Of a DNA stretch of 64,000 bases, positions 34,301-43,568 are shown in pieces. Each line of letters starts with the position of its first letter. Positions within the stretch are counted from its first letter, which is position 1. The notes beneath the pieces are model-generated. The model saw only the letters and a list, made by a program, of their open reading frames with translations. It was not told the origin of the DNA and did no database searches. Position numbers and translations under genes: made by a program. The DNA is taken from assembly GCA_023381515.1 (NCBI GenBank), contig JAMCQI010000004.1:62001-126000 (forward strand), read 5' to 3'. The DNA is from Chloroflexota bacterium (GTDB taxonomy: Bacteria; Chloroflexota; Anaerolineae; UBA4142).

Positions 34301-37046
34301 CGACCTCGTCGCGGACAAGAAGGAATATGCTCCTGGCGATACGGCTGAGATCCTCATCCCCGCGCCGTTCAAGAACGCACAAGCTCTTTTGACAATCGAG
34401 CGCGGAACAATTCGGGAGGTGCGTCGTCTGACTCTCCCCGGTAACAGTGAGAAGGTGCAAATTCCGATTCGGTCGGACTATAGCCCCAACGTCTTTGTTT
34501 CCGTCTTGCTCGTCAAAGGGCGCGGTCCGGACAGTCCGACTCCGCAGTTCAAGCTGGGATATACAAACCTGGCCGTCTCGACGGTGCAAAAGCAGCTCAA
34601 GATCACGGTCACCCCGGACAAGCAGACACACTATAGTCCGGGTGAAAAAGCAACTTTTGCCATCACGACGACCGATTATACGAACACACCGGTTCAAACC
34701 GAGCTGTCCGTCGCGCTCGTCGACAAGGCTATCCAGTCGCTCACAGATGATATGTCCATATCGCCGCTTCAAGCCTTTTACGGCCAGCGCGGACTCGGCG
34801 TCCAGACCTCTGCGACGCTCGTCCGCTCGGTCGAGCGCATCAATGAGCAACTGAACCCCGAGGCCAAAGGGGGCGGCGGCGGGCCGGCCCTCCAACCCGT
34901 GCGGCGTGATTTCCAGGATACCGCCTTCTGGAAGGCAGATGTGGTGACCGATTCGTCGGGCAACGCTAAAGTGACGATTCCTCTGCCCGACAATCTCACC
35001 ACCTGGAACCTCACGGCCAAAGGTGTGACAACCTCCACTCAAGTCGGCGAGGCTAGCACCGATATCATGAGTACCAAGGACCTGCTCGTTCGCCCCGTCA
35101 CGCCGCGGTTCTTTGTCGTCGGCGACAAGGCAACGCTTCAAGCGGTGGTGAACAACAATACGGACAAGGACGTGAGCGTGGACGTCGGCATCGACGGTGG
35201 ACAAGGGCTGACGATCGCAGGCAACGTTCAGCAGCCACTGACCGTCCGTGCGCACGACAAAGGCATCGTGAGTTGGAACACAACGGTCAACCCGGTCGAA
35301 CAGGTCACGGTAAGATTCTCGGCGAGTGGGAACGGCTATCAGGACGCGATCGAACAAACCTTGCCCGTCCTTCGCCCAATCTCTGAAGAGACGGTGGCGA
35401 CGGCCGGCCAGGTCGATACCCGCGTGGCCGAGCAGATCCAGTTACCCTCTGTCGTGGACAAGACGGCGGGCGACCTCAAGATCGAGCTGAGCCCATCCCT
35501 CGCCGCGGCGAGCCGCGACAGTCTCGATTATCTACAGTCATTCGACTATGATTGCACCGAGCAGACCGTCAGCAAATTCTTCCCGAATGTCGCCACCTAT
35601 CTTGCGCTCAAAAAGCTCGGCATCGATCGCCCTGACCTCCGCAGCAGTCTGGAGACGAATGTGACCACCGCCGTCCAGCGCCTCTATGCGCTCCAACGCC
35701 AGGATGGCGGTTGGGGCTGGTGGGCCAATGACGACAGCCAGCCGACCTTGACCGCCTATGCACTACTCGCGCTCTACGACGCGCGACAGGCCGGTTTCGC
35801 GGTGGATACGGACGTGATGAACCGGGCCGAGCAGTTCCTAACCCGTTATCTCGACCAGCCGCTCGACGTCAAGATCGGTTATGCCGCGAACGAGCGCGCG
35901 TTTACCATCTTTGTCCTGACGGAAATGGGGCGCCCGATGACCGGCCGCGCAGTGAATCTCTACGACCAGCGTGCGAATCTGGCCAACTACGGCAAGGCTT
36001 TCCTTATGATGTCGCTTCTCAAGCTCAAGCAGCCGCAGGCTCAATCGTTGCAGACCGAGCTGACAAGCGCCGCGATCCAGAGTGCCACCGGCACACACTG
36101 GGAAGAAAGCAAGCCCGATTATTGGACGATGAACACAAATACGCGCTCGACCGCGCTCGCGATCATGGCCTTGTCCCGCGCTAGCCAAGGAGCTCCTTCG
36201 CCCATCCTCTCGAACGCGGTGCGCTGGCTCATGGTCGCACGAAAAGAAGGGCACTGGGAGACGACACAGGAGACCGCCTGGTCGGTGCTCGCTCTCACCG
36301 AATTCATGCAGTCCACCGGCGAACTCCAGGGCAATTACACGTACCAGGTGAGCCTCAACGGCAAAGCGATTGGCGATGGGACAGTGGACAAGACGAATAT
36401 CGACCAGTCCAAGACGCTGACGGTCGCGATCAAGGACCTCGTCCAGACCGCCGCCAACGAGGTGCTGATTACGCGCAGCCCCGGGGATGGACGGCTCTAC
36501 TACAGCGCCTATCTGAACTATTACCTTCCCGTCGAAAACATGCCCGCGCTCAATCGCGGCATCCTGATCGGGCGGCAGTACGAGGCGGTTGATCCGCAAA
36601 CGCTCAAGCCAACGGGCAAGTTGATTCAATCTGCCAAGGTCGGAGACTATGTGCAAGTCACACTGACCATCGTCGCGCCACAGGATTTGCACTATCTTGT
36701 TCTGGAAGACCCGCTGCCCGCCGGGTTTGAAGCGGTCGACACGACGTTAAAGACCTCCAGTGCGGCGGCGCAAGGGCCACAGCTCCAAGCGAAACAACCG
36801 GCGGAGCAAACCGCGTACGGCCGCTGGTACCAGCCGTACTGGACCTACTGGGCGCACTCTGAGGTACGAGATGACAAGATCGCCGCTTTTGCTACCTATC
36901 TGGGACGAGGCACGTACGAGTACAGCTACATGATGCGCGCAAGCGTGCTGGGCCAGTTCCAGACGTTGCCTGCGCGGGCCTATGAAATGTATTTTCCGGA
37001 TGTGTTCGGCCGCAGCGCCGGAACGACCTTTGTCGTCAACCCGTAA
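31353..37046 (+). CDS. bacterial alpha-2-macroglobulin lipoprotein with thioester site
   Basis: 1897 residues. A protease trap anchored by a lipobox LAAC (Cys20), thought to protect the cell when the wall is breached. After a Pro/Thr linker come several immunoglobulin-like and Big-type domains (NPxxxYxPGQSVYFKGILR is the MG domain mark at about residue 630), a bait region, the A2M signature near DLLVRPVTPRFFVVGD, and the thioester motif CTEQ at Cys1401-Gln1404, followed by an alpha-toroid with QRQDGGWGWW. Both reactive residues are intact. GAGAGGG precedes the ATG. It follows the PBP1C-like gene by 59 bases and is probably co-transcribed. Confidence 0.93.
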   Translation: MSQAKTFWSLLLMLVLLAACSGGAHPTATPPPPTATLPSSTGAPARETPAPSSLPSPTPGSLFPQNISNEPLNVITTQPADKGTDVAVVDSRIIVQFNHPVVPLTAVEAQKDLPQPLSLQPSVPGTGQWINTSTFAFTPSQILAVATQYTATVAPLKDMLGQSLSGYTWSFKTVSPAIVKTYPADKTQYVGTTQPITITFNTEMDRASTESRLTIQRQDTGTAVSGRIAWQGVVLSWTPDKPLEYAKPYVAELKPGAQDINRLAATPTDVKWSFRTVPPPGVSTTLPANGNTKANISGGFRVQFSSPMSHTLDTKDSLKASISPTITNQSFYWESAKGGDSGDTAVRIVGNWLASQPYTVTISGDNLTRYGEKLGKDVVVRFTTAPRAPQLGLNVPSTMGMYDANGPQVIVATYVNLTQIDYKLFKVDRSDYIRLLGRNYYQSLQSYAPKPANQLRAWSLTPKAPLNANRLISTTLTADGTPLPSGVYFLQATTPSITKMVAKQLLIVSGMNLSLKRTETEALVWVTDLKSGQPLAGQPLTLYDTNGKVLGSGKSDKDGIWRLTFAKQNAWDPIYALSEASGQIVGAVGSDWNDGIMTWDFNMPSQPSAQEYYANLYTDRSIYRPGQSVYFKGILRRDNDATYSLPSGIETVPVTVRDAQGKRISTQNVPLSSYGTFNGEIKLTNSAAIGYYNLSIQLGQDPNRFYTSVGFQVAEYRAPEFQVAVTTDKPEYINGDTIQVDVNSTYFFGGAVSNAAVTWRLMSDDLFFQPDTVKGYWNFVDYDLTTDRMQQGQVIRQGKGKTDAAGRFHFEVPADLKDFPLSQNFTLEAEITDINNQSVSSRTTVPVHKGQYYIGLRPQRYVGTVGQEQAVDVITVDTKGLTVTNQALTVSFFEHKWYSVQEKSADGNLYWKSAYTDTLVSKMNVTTNAQGSAVATFTPSKGGVYKVVAEGQDAANNKIRSSTYLWVSGREFVNWRMENNDRIDLVADKKEYAPGDTAEILIPAPFKNAQALLTIERGTIREVRRLTLPGNSEKVQIPIRSDYSPNVFVSVLLVKGRGPDSPTPQFKLGYTNLAVSTVQKQLKITVTPDKQTHYSPGEKATFAITTTDYTNTPVQTELSVALVDKAIQSLTDDMSISPLQAFYGQRGLGVQTSATLVRSVERINEQLNPEAKGGGGGPALQPVRRDFQDTAFWKADVVTDSSGNAKVTIPLPDNLTTWNLTAKGVTTSTQVGEASTDIMSTKDLLVRPVTPRFFVVGDKATLQAVVNNNTDKDVSVDVGIDGGQGLTIAGNVQQPLTVRAHDKGIVSWNTTVNPVEQVTVRFSASGNGYQDAIEQTLPVLRPISEETVATAGQVDTRVAEQIQLPSVVDKTAGDLKIELSPSLAAASRDSLDYLQSFDYDCTEQTVSKFFPNVATYLALKKLGIDRPDLRSSLETNVTTAVQRLYALQRQDGGWGWWANDDSQPTLTAYALLALYDARQAGFAVDTDVMNRAEQFLTRYLDQPLDVKIGYAANERAFTIFVLTEMGRPMTGRAVNLYDQRANLANYGKAFLMMSLLKLKQPQAQSLQTELTSAAIQSATGTHWEESKPDYWTMNTNTRSTALAIMALSRASQGAPSPILSNAVRWLMVARKEGHWETTQETAWSVLALTEFMQSTGELQGNYTYQVSLNGKAIGDGTVDKTNIDQSKTLTVAIKDLVQTAANEVLITRSPGDGRLYYSAYLNYYLPVENMPALNRGILIGRQYEAVDPQTLKPTGKLIQSAKVGDYVQVTLTIVAPQDLHYLVLEDPLPAGFEAVDTTLKTSSAAAQGPQLQAKQPAEQTAYGRWYQPYWTYWAHSEVRDDKIAAFATYLGRGTYEYSYMMRASVLGQFQTLPARAYEMYFPDVFGRSAGTTFVVNP

Positions 37047-37098
37047 GCGATTGCAGAACAAGATCGACTTTCCGGCGCACAATCGATAAAAGGTCACG

Positions 37099-37130
37099 AG
37101 GGCCTCGCGCGCTTTACCCAGCGAGGCCCT
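37099..37130 (+). terminator. hairpin after the alpha-2-macroglobulin gene
   Basis: Perfect 10-bp stem AGGGCCTCGC / GCGAGGCCCT with a 12-base loop, 52 bases after the stop codon. Only a short TTCC follows, so strength is uncertain. Confidence 0.55.
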
Positions 37131-37380
37131 TCCGCTTGCAGGTTTCTGCATCATCATGGAAAGAACTGGGTAGATTACGACGGGAAGGGGTAGGAGGAGG
37201 GATGACGCCGCCATCCACTTTGGGAGAAAGCTGTTGGGCAGAAAACCCGCTTCGCAAGGGGACATTTGCTCCGAGGTGAAAACCCAATATCCCTGTTCAA
37301 CGACTGCGTTTCATGTGCTTTTTTGATAATCCCCATTTCGGTGATAGAATTTTGGCGAGGTTCCTTTGAACTAGGGTCTT
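37131..37380. other. gap without visible feature
   Basis: Nothing beyond ordinary sequence is seen here; an A/T-richer stretch near 37300-37370 probably holds the promoter of the next gene. Confidence 0.4.
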
Positions 37381-37902
37381 ATGAATTTCTGGGACATTTT
37401 CGACAACGTTGTGCTCGCCAGCGGGTTCTGGTTCTTCATTATCGCCTACGTCGTATTTGGGCTGTGGGCCCTGCTCGGCGACTCGAAGAGTTCGCTGTGG
37501 CTCAGTCTCTCGCTCCTTGTGCCCGCGGCGTTCTTCTTTGCCTTTCAACCCTCTGCGACCAAGGCCGAGGATTTCCCCTTTTGGCTCGCAAGCGTCACTC
37601 TCTGGATATCCCTGGTGGTTTCACCCATACTCGCTGCCTGGGGAGTCTGGCGCGAATCAAGCTTGTCTCTCCTCATGGGCACTTTTACCTCTGTCCCGTT
37701 GGGTATCTATCTCTTTCTCTATCCCGGTACCCGGTTTTATCTCCTCTGGCCGCTGTTCTTCCTGCTCGCGGCAGGTACTACTCGCAGCTCTGAGCGTTGG
37801 TTGACTTGGGCCATGCTCATTTTGATCGTCGCGTTTGATGCCTTTTTCTGGCTGGTACGTCTTGGCGTTTTTACCCTTGGCCCACAGGTGGTGCAGCAGT
37901 AG
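37381..37902 (+). CDS. polytopic membrane protein of unknown function
   Basis: 173 residues with about five hydrophobic helices (near 12-32, 40-58, 68-90, 95-118, 120-165). It starts MNFWDIFDNVVLASGFWFF and ends GPQVVQQ. I see no catalytic motif and do not recognise the family. Weak ribosome-binding site (AGGG about 6 bases upstream). Lies between the alpha-2-macroglobulin and L,D-transpeptidase genes, so an envelope role is possible. Confidence 0.75.
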   Translation: MNFWDIFDNVVLASGFWFFIIAYVVFGLWALLGDSKSSLWLSLSLLVPAAFFFAFQPSATKAEDFPFWLASVTLWISLVVSPILAAWGVWRESSLSLLMGTFTSVPLGIYLFLYPGTRFYLLWPLFFLLAAGTTRSSERWLTWAMLILIVAFDAFFWLVRLGVFTLGPQVVQQ

Positions 37903-37989
37903 TAGGAGCAAGGCGTGTCTGGCTCCAGGGATTCTACTCTCTCCATAACAAAAGCGCCGAGCGGGCGTTTAATGTTTTGGGAGGTCACC

Positions 37990-39039
37990 TTGGATTTTCT
38001 TCGAGACCCGCGGCCTCTTGCTCAAAGACATCGCCGCTTGAAACCCTTATTTGCGCTGCTCTTTGCCTGCTTGCTCATTTTGGCGAGCTTCGGCGAGACG
38101 GCTCTCGCCGTCGGTCCACCCATGCCTGCCAGCGTTTCCAGCCCGAAACCGGACCTGACCTACGCTCGGGTCACAGCCGATTATCTCTCAACTTACTCTC
38201 TTCCCTGGGATGCCGAGGCAGGTTTGCCCCCCTCTCGCGTCTTCGAGCCAGGCTTTGTCTGGGTCAGTCTCGCCGATGACCCACCCCTGTCCTACGATGG
38301 CGAAGACTGGTATCTGACCAGCCAGAATGACTATGTTAGCGCGGACGAAATCGCCGTCTACAATCCATCCAAGTTCCAAGGTGCGGCTTTCGCTACCCCT
38401 CCGGACAAGCCCTTTGGATGGATTGTGAGCAGCACGGCAGTATCAAGCACGCCTGGCGGTCCTGCAACAAAGGGCGCCCCCTGGCTGCCGCGCTATTCGC
38501 TGGTCACGCTATTTGACGAGAAGAAGGTCGGCGGCTGGACGTGGTATCGGGTCGGGGACGGCCAATGGGTGGAACAGCGAAAACTGGGCATTGTGACCCC
38601 CTCGCAACGCCCGCCGGCCGTTCCGGCCACGGACAAGTGGATCGAAGTAAACCTCTACGAACAGACTCTCGCCGCCTACGAGGGTGACAGATTGGTCTAT
38701 GCCACCCTTGTATCGAGCGGGCTTCCCCAGTGGTCAACGCCCCGCGGCCTGTTCCAAGTCTGGGCCAAAGTCACGGCGGACAAAATGAGCGGAGCCGACG
38801 GGCGGCCGGACTATTACTGGCTGGACGATGTACCCTGGATCCTCTATTTCAACGCGGGAGTAGCCCTCCATGGCGCTTATTGGCATGACGGATTCGGCTT
38901 TCCTCACTCGCACGGATGCGTCAACCTAGCCCCTAAAGATGCACTCTGGCTCTATGATTGGGCTACCCCAGCCTCTGGGCCGGGGGTCTGGACCTTGTCG
39001 ACACCGGAAAACCCCGGAACGTGGGTCTGGGTTCACTAG
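37990..39039 (+). CDS. L,D-transpeptidase (YkuD family)
   Basis: 349 residues from a TTG start. Crosslinks peptidoglycan or attaches proteins to it using a Cys nucleophile. The catalytic motif HSHGCVNL is near residue 305, preceded by IEVNLYEQTLAAYEGDRLV, the usual first strands of the domain. A signal peptide (MDFLRDPRPLAQ...LFALLFACLLILASFG) precedes about 170 residues of unassigned, probably SH3-like wall-binding sequence. The TTG at 37990 has GGGAGG 5 bases upstream; an in-frame ATG at 37972 is the alternative. A strong terminator follows. Confidence 0.9.
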   Translation: MDFLRDPRPLAQRHRRLKPLFALLFACLLILASFGETALAVGPPMPASVSSPKPDLTYARVTADYLSTYSLPWDAEAGLPPSRVFEPGFVWVSLADDPPLSYDGEDWYLTSQNDYVSADEIAVYNPSKFQGAAFATPPDKPFGWIVSSTAVSSTPGGPATKGAPWLPRYSLVTLFDEKKVGGWTWYRVGDGQWVEQRKLGIVTPSQRPPAVPATDKWIEVNLYEQTLAAYEGDRLVYATLVSSGLPQWSTPRGLFQVWAKVTADKMSGADGRPDYYWLDDVPWILYFNAGVALHGAYWHDGFGFPHSHGCVNLAPKDALWLYDWATPASGPGVWTLSTPENPGTWVWVH

Positions 39040-39050
39040 CATGGCGGGTG

Positions 39051-39084
39051 GAAACCGCGTCGGGGGCGCCCCCGACGCGGTTTC
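39051..39084 (+). terminator. intrinsic terminator after the L,D-transpeptidase gene
   Basis: Perfect inverted repeat of 17-base arms (GAAACCGCGTCGGGGGC and its complement) with no spacer between them, followed by ATTTTG. Twelve bases after the stop codon. Confidence 0.85.
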
Positions 39085-39224
39085 ATTTTGTAATAATTCT
39101 AAAATCGCGTTTCCACTGAATTTGACATCAATTGCGTTCAACTTTATGATGAATCGCACATCAGCCGGACTCAACTTGTCCAAAGGGACGGCTGGCCTAC
39201 AATGTCGCCTCTTGGAGACACTGA

Positions 39225-40103
39225 ATGAAGTGGAACGCGAGCGGCATGACCCTCATTCTTGCAATCTTCCTTTTTATCCCGATTGGCTGCAGCGGTCCTC
39301 CCGCGACTGTCATCCCCACAGATACGCCGACGGACACCCCTGAACCCCCCACCCCCACTGCCACAATTGCGCCCTTCATGGCTTTCCCCACCGCAGCGCG
39401 TCCGGTCAACACGGCCGTCCCTGTTCTCACGGTTAGAGGACAGATCAAGAATGTGGTGGCCAAGACACTCCTAGTCAACCTCGTCAAGGCCGTGCAAGGC
39501 ATCTCGAGCATCGCTCTGACCACCAGAACGCAAATCCTGACGTCCGCTGGCGCAGCCAAAAAGTGGCAGGACCTGAAGGCAGGGATGACGATCGAAGCCA
39601 CAGGAACGGCGGGCGCCAAGGGAACGATCGTGGCACAGCGCGTAAGAATTGTCCTCGCGCCTGCCCCCACCCCCACCCATCGCCCGAGCCCTGTCCCCAC
39701 CGTCGCCATCACCTGGCAGGGGGTTCAAATCCCGGATATTGGAATTGGCCTGGAGGTGCCCGGAGGCTGGCCGCAGGGCCCAGACTGGTCCTGGACAAGG
39801 CCTGGGGACTCGGGCGAGCGGTTGGGCGTGAAGTGGGCGACCCGGCAGCAGGGCGCGGAACCCATTGTCATGCTTCCAGCGAACGGTGTCGTCAAGAGCG
39901 CCATTCCCACGAACACAAGCCTGGGCAGGGCAATCCGGTACACGCTGCGCATCACCTCATCGACCGCGGCAGAGTCTCACGTCGTCATTATGACGGATGC
40001 TCGATTTATCGACCTGTATGCGACAGCGACAACGGATGCAGGACTCGTCTCGTTACAGACGGCTCTTTCGCACATGCTCGCTTCCGTCCGGTCTCAGAAT
40101 TGA
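39225..40103 (+). CDS. lipoprotein with DUF5666-like domain
   Basis: 292 residues. Signal peptide with lipobox IGC (Cys22), a Pro/Thr-rich linker, then a beta domain of about 80 residues (VRGQIKNVVAKTLLVN ... WQDLKAGMTIEATGT) resembling DUF5666, a second Pro-rich linker and a C-terminal domain of about 120 residues (YTLRITSSTAAESHVVIM) without assignment. GGAG lies 7 bases before the ATG. Surface-exposed; function unknown. Confidence 0.75.
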   Translation: MKWNASGMTLILAIFLFIPIGCSGPPATVIPTDTPTDTPEPPTPTATIAPFMAFPTAARPVNTAVPVLTVRGQIKNVVAKTLLVNLVKAVQGISSIALTTRTQILTSAGAAKKWQDLKAGMTIEATGTAGAKGTIVAQRVRIVLAPAPTPTHRPSPVPTVAITWQGVQIPDIGIGLEVPGGWPQGPDWSWTRPGDSGERLGVKWATRQQGAEPIVMLPANGVVKSAIPTNTSLGRAIRYTLRITSSTAAESHVVIMTDARFIDLYATATTDAGLVSLQTALSHMLASVRSQN

Positions 40104-40144
40104 GAGTCAGTAACGGTCGACTTGGTGCACATTCCGAAAAATAG

Positions 40145-40189
40145 TCCCGTGAAGTCATCCTCGGTTTCACACGGGATGGCTTCACGGGA
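40145..40189. promoter_or_regulatory. 16-bp hairpin upstream of the DUF423 gene
   Basis: TCCCGTGAAGTCATCC pairs with GGATGGCTTCACGGGA (one G-T pair), loop 13 bases. On the minus strand it is followed by a T5 run, which would make it a terminator for minus-strand transcription; on the plus strand there is no T-run. It stands between the lipoprotein gene and the DUF423 gene, 17 bases before the latter's ATG. Confidence 0.5.
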
Positions 40190-40206
40190 GAACAGCCACA
40201 GACCAC

Positions 40207-40575
40207 ATGAGCCAACTCTTTTTCGCACTGGCAGGCATCTCGGGCGCACTCGCGGTTGCTTTGGGCGCCTTTGGCGCTCACGCGCTGAGACGAAGGCTGT
40301 CACACGAGACGATCGAGACATTTCGGATCGGCGTCCAGTACCAAATGTATCACGCGCTCGCGCTCTTGGGAGTGGCACTGGCTCTTGAGCGGTCACGCGC
40401 TCCGGTTCTTTTGACCTCCGCCGGCTGGCTTTTCATCCTTGGCACGCTCCTCTTTTCCGGCAGTCTCTACCTGCTCACCCTTTTGCGCCTCCGTTGGCTC
40501 GGCTCGGTTACTCCTCTGGGCGGCATTGCGTTCATCGTCGGCTGGCTTTGCCTCTTCCTCGCCGCTTTCTCTTAG
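40207..40575 (+). CDS. DUF423 membrane protein (YgdD-like)
   Basis: 122 residues, four helices. Family marks: GISGALAVALGAFGAHALRRRL at the N-terminus, FRIGVQYQMYHALALL in the middle and a GSLYLLTLL...TPLGGIAFIVGW C-terminal half. Length is normal. Function of the family is unknown. No clear ribosome-binding site near the ATG; the GGGAG inside the upstream hairpin is about 20 bases away. Confidence 0.88.
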   Translation: MSQLFFALAGISGALAVALGAFGAHALRRRLSHETIETFRIGVQYQMYHALALLGVALALERSRAPVLLTSAGWLFILGTLLFSGSLYLLTLLRLRWLGSVTPLGGIAFIVGWLCLFLAAFS

Positions 40576-40649
40576 GGAATCAGCAAGATACGCAAGAGTC
40601 AATTGCTTTTAGGGCTTTTCTCTCCGTTCTCCAATTCAAAGGGAGTCAT

Positions 40650-41993
40650 TCAAGACCGCTTGGGATGTGCGAACTGGGGAAGCAAATCCGCGTGGATAGC
40701 AAGAAACTCATCCAGCATTTGCTCTGCCCCTTGGTAGCTCCCGACAACAGGATCGAGCAAGAGCGCCTGGAGCGCGGCTGTGCGGTCGCCATGCACAGCC
40801 GCTTCTACAACACGGTCTTGAATTGCGACCTGCTGGTTGAGGACGGCCGCAATCGCCCTGGGGAACGGGGGCACACCCAACGGCTGGACTCCCTCTGCAC
40901 TCACTTCGCCCGGCACCTCGACGACAGCCCAATCCGGCAGGTCGGGGAGCGCCCCTCGATTAGGAACATTGACCACCTGCTCATAAGCATGCTCGTTGCC
41001 GACAATCTCCGAGATGATATGCGCCGCCCGTTCACCCGACTCCCGCCCGAGAAACTCCTGAATCGCCCCCGAGGTACCAGCCTGCTCCACACGAGCATCT
41101 AATTCAGCGCTTTGTCGGGCCCGCCCTTCGAAATCATACCCCCGCAAATCGCTCGTCTCTTGAGCGAAGCTAAAGTATTCGCCGACATGTTCGTCGCCTG
41201 CGGTTGGAAAAAGGCCGAACGCGGAGTAAAGACGTCGCGAGAGAGGTTCAAAGGCTGGGTCCATCTGGGTCAACCGCGCCTTGAATTCCGGATAGAGATC
41301 CCGGCCGGTAGCCCGCTCTCGCATGGACTGGATCCACGTGAAATGATTCAAGCCTGCCGTCTGCAAATCGATCTTGGCCATAGCGGCACTCGCCACCTCC
41401 TCGGGCGGAAAAGGCTCTGCCAAACGGTGCGCCAGACCCAGGACATGCCCCACGATAAAATAGCCTTCGTTGATCTGATGGCACAGCCCTACAACTCGCA
41501 GACGGGTATAGCGCGTCAGCGCTAGACAGACACGCGCCAGCGGATTCGTAAAGTTGATAAGGAAAGCATTCGGCGCACGCTCCTCCACGTCCCGAGCGAT
41601 ACCAAGGACGAGGGGGATCGTTCGCAAAGCGTGCGACAGGCCTCCCGGCCCGCCATTTTCGCCGAGGACGTGGGGCACGCCATACTTGAATGGAATCCCC
41701 CAGTCACGCTGCCAGCGCGCCAATCGGTCCACTTCCACCGAGGTGATGACGAATTCAGCCCCTCCGAGGACCTCTCGATAATCGGTAGACCCCGTAAACT
41801 GAAAAGGCTCGCCGGTCGCGCTATTCATTCGGTTGGCGAGTCGCACCACGCGCGCGAGCCGCGCGCCATCCACATCGCACAGCGCGATCTCGCTGCCCCG
41901 GAGTTGCTCCCGTTTCGCGTACAAATCTGCGAGTGTGTTCACCCCGAAACTCGCGCTGGCTGCTCCGATCAAGACTACCTTTGTCTTGCCCAC
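40650..41993 (-). CDS. glycoside hydrolase family 4 enzyme
   Basis: 447 residues. GH4 enzymes split alpha- or beta-glycosides by an oxidation-elimination mechanism that needs NAD+ and a divalent metal. Seen: VLIGAASASFGVNTLADL (dinucleotide-binding start), INFTNPLARVCLAL, the metal-ligand Cys and His in GLCH, and GLNHFTW. These are closest to the galacturonidase/galactosidase side of the family, but the substrate is not certain. GTG start with AGGAG upstream. Convergent with the DUF423 gene. Confidence 0.88.
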   Translation of the reverse strand: MGKTKVVLIGAASASFGVNTLADLYAKREQLRGSEIALCDVDGARLARVVRLANRMNSATGEPFQFTGSTDYREVLGGAEFVITSVEVDRLARWQRDWGIPFKYGVPHVLGENGGPGGLSHALRTIPLVLGIARDVEERAPNAFLINFTNPLARVCLALTRYTRLRVVGLCHQINEGYFIVGHVLGLAHRLAEPFPPEEVASAAMAKIDLQTAGLNHFTWIQSMRERATGRDLYPEFKARLTQMDPAFEPLSRRLYSAFGLFPTAGDEHVGEYFSFAQETSDLRGYDFEGRARQSAELDARVEQAGTSGAIQEFLGRESGERAAHIISEIVGNEHAYEQVVNVPNRGALPDLPDWAVVEVPGEVSAEGVQPLGVPPFPRAIAAVLNQQVAIQDRVVEAAVHGDRTAALQALLLDPVVGSYQGAEQMLDEFLAIHADLLPQFAHPKRS

Positions 41994-42370
41994 TCTTCCG
42001 CTCTCCTGTTCATGCCACTCGATATGCAGAGATTATACCACCCGTCCAAGAACCTGGTAAAGCTTGAAAGAGATTCTCATTCTGCTCATTCATCGTACCA
42101 AATTTGGCTCGGCCACGTTATATCTTTATGGTAACGGGGTGGATGCGGCTCAGCCTGTCCCACTGCTCTAAAGTCTGCGCTGCTCATCGCGAGTGCAAGG
42201 ACGCACTTCCCCTGCGTTCCAGTCACGACCGCGATGCTCCTCTGTTCTCTCCGGCACGATTTGTCTATCTGCCCGGGCCGCCTGCACCACACGTCCAAAG
42301 GCGGCATCTGCTCTCCACCGCTGGCTGACTATGCCCTCTGATTCCGCCAAATCCTTTGGAGGTGATTGCA
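41994..42370. other. divergent promoter region
   Basis: Gap between the GH4 gene (minus) and the GT4 gene (plus). Apart from the ribosome-binding sites of both genes I see no repeat, RNA or clear promoter in it. Confidence 0.4.
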
Positions 42371-43558
42371 TTGAGAATCGCACAAGTCTCGCCGCTTTAC
42401 GAGAGCGTCCCTCCCAAGTTGTACGGAGGGACGGAACGGATTGTTTCTTGGCTCACCGAGGAATTGGTCCGGCAGGGGCACGATGTCACATTGTTCGCCA
42501 GCGGCGATTCGGTTACGAGTGCTCGCCTAGTTCCTATTTCCGCGCGTTCGCTTCGTTTGGATGAAGAATGCAAGGACGAGTATCCGCACATTATTCGTCA
42601 ACTAGAGATGGTGATCGAAAACGCTGCGCAATTTGACATTATTCATTGGCACACCGACTATTTTCACTTTCCCCTTTCGCGGCGTCTCGCTACCCCTCAC
42701 GTGACAACTCTCCATGGGAGGCTCGACATCCCCGATCTGGTGCCCCTCTATCAAGAGTTTACTGACATTCCGGTCATTTCGATTTCCAACTCTCAGCGCA
42801 AACCGTTACCAATGGCGAATTGGCAGGGCACCGTCTATCATGGAATGGCGCGCGACCTCATCCAGCCGCGCTATGAACCGGGAGAGTACCTCGCCTTTCT
42901 GGGTCGCATTTCGCCAGAAAAAGGGGTCGACACGGCCATTGAGATCGCCAAACGAGCGGGAATGAAGCTCAAGATCGCCGCCAAGGTGTCCAAGGCGGAC
43001 ACTCCCTATTTCTTGGAACAGATCAAGCCTCTCCTCAATCATCCGCTCGTCGAGTACTTGGGCGAGATCAACGAACAGCGAAAGATCGATTTTCTCGGCA
43101 ACGCCTACGCGCTGCTTTTTCCGATCACATGGCCGGAACCGTTCGGGATCGTAATGATAGAGGCGATGGCTTCCGCGACCCCTATCATTGCTTTTCCGGG
43201 AGGATCGGTCGCTGAGGTAATGGACGAGGGGAGGTCAGGCTTTGTGGTCACGAACGTCGAGGACGCGGTCGAGGCGGTCAGCAAGATCGCTGGATTTGAC
43301 CGCAGACTGCCGCGCCAGGTGTTTGAAGAGCGCTTTACGGCAGAGCGCATGACGCGTGACTATGTCGCGATCTACGAAAAGGTCATTGTCGAACAAGGCG
43401 CACACCTCCAGCCTGCCTCATTCCGTATCCAGTACCATTCGCTTCCCGAAGACTCGAACTCGATTGAATCAACCGCTGTAAACACAGTTACAGAGAGCAC
43501 CAAAAAGGCGCACCCCACGATACTACCTCCGCGGGACTCGAAATTCGTCGATTCTTGA
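42371..43558 (+). CDS. glycosyltransferase family 4
   Basis: 395 residues, GT-B fold. N-terminal Rossmann half opens with RIAQVSPLYESVPPKLYGG and TERIVSWLTEELVRQGHDVT; the donor half has FLGRISPEKGVDTAIEIAKRAG and the E-x7-E motif in PEPFGIVMIEAMASATPII. TTG start at 42371 with GGAGGTGA 5 bases upstream. The last 60 residues are polar and probably disordered. Likely transfers sugar to a lipid, polysaccharide or small molecule; the acceptor is unknown. Confidence 0.9.
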   Translation: MRIAQVSPLYESVPPKLYGGTERIVSWLTEELVRQGHDVTLFASGDSVTSARLVPISARSLRLDEECKDEYPHIIRQLEMVIENAAQFDIIHWHTDYFHFPLSRRLATPHVTTLHGRLDIPDLVPLYQEFTDIPVISISNSQRKPLPMANWQGTVYHGMARDLIQPRYEPGEYLAFLGRISPEKGVDTAIEIAKRAGMKLKIAAKVSKADTPYFLEQIKPLLNHPLVEYLGEINEQRKIDFLGNAYALLFPITWPEPFGIVMIEAMASATPIIAFPGGSVAEVMDEGRSGFVVTNVEDAVEAVSKIAGFDRRLPRQVFEERFTAERMTRDYVAIYEKVIVEQGAHLQPASFRIQYHSLPEDSNSIESTAVNTVTESTKKAHPTILPPRDSKFVDS

Positions 43559-43568
43559 TTCTTGCGGA

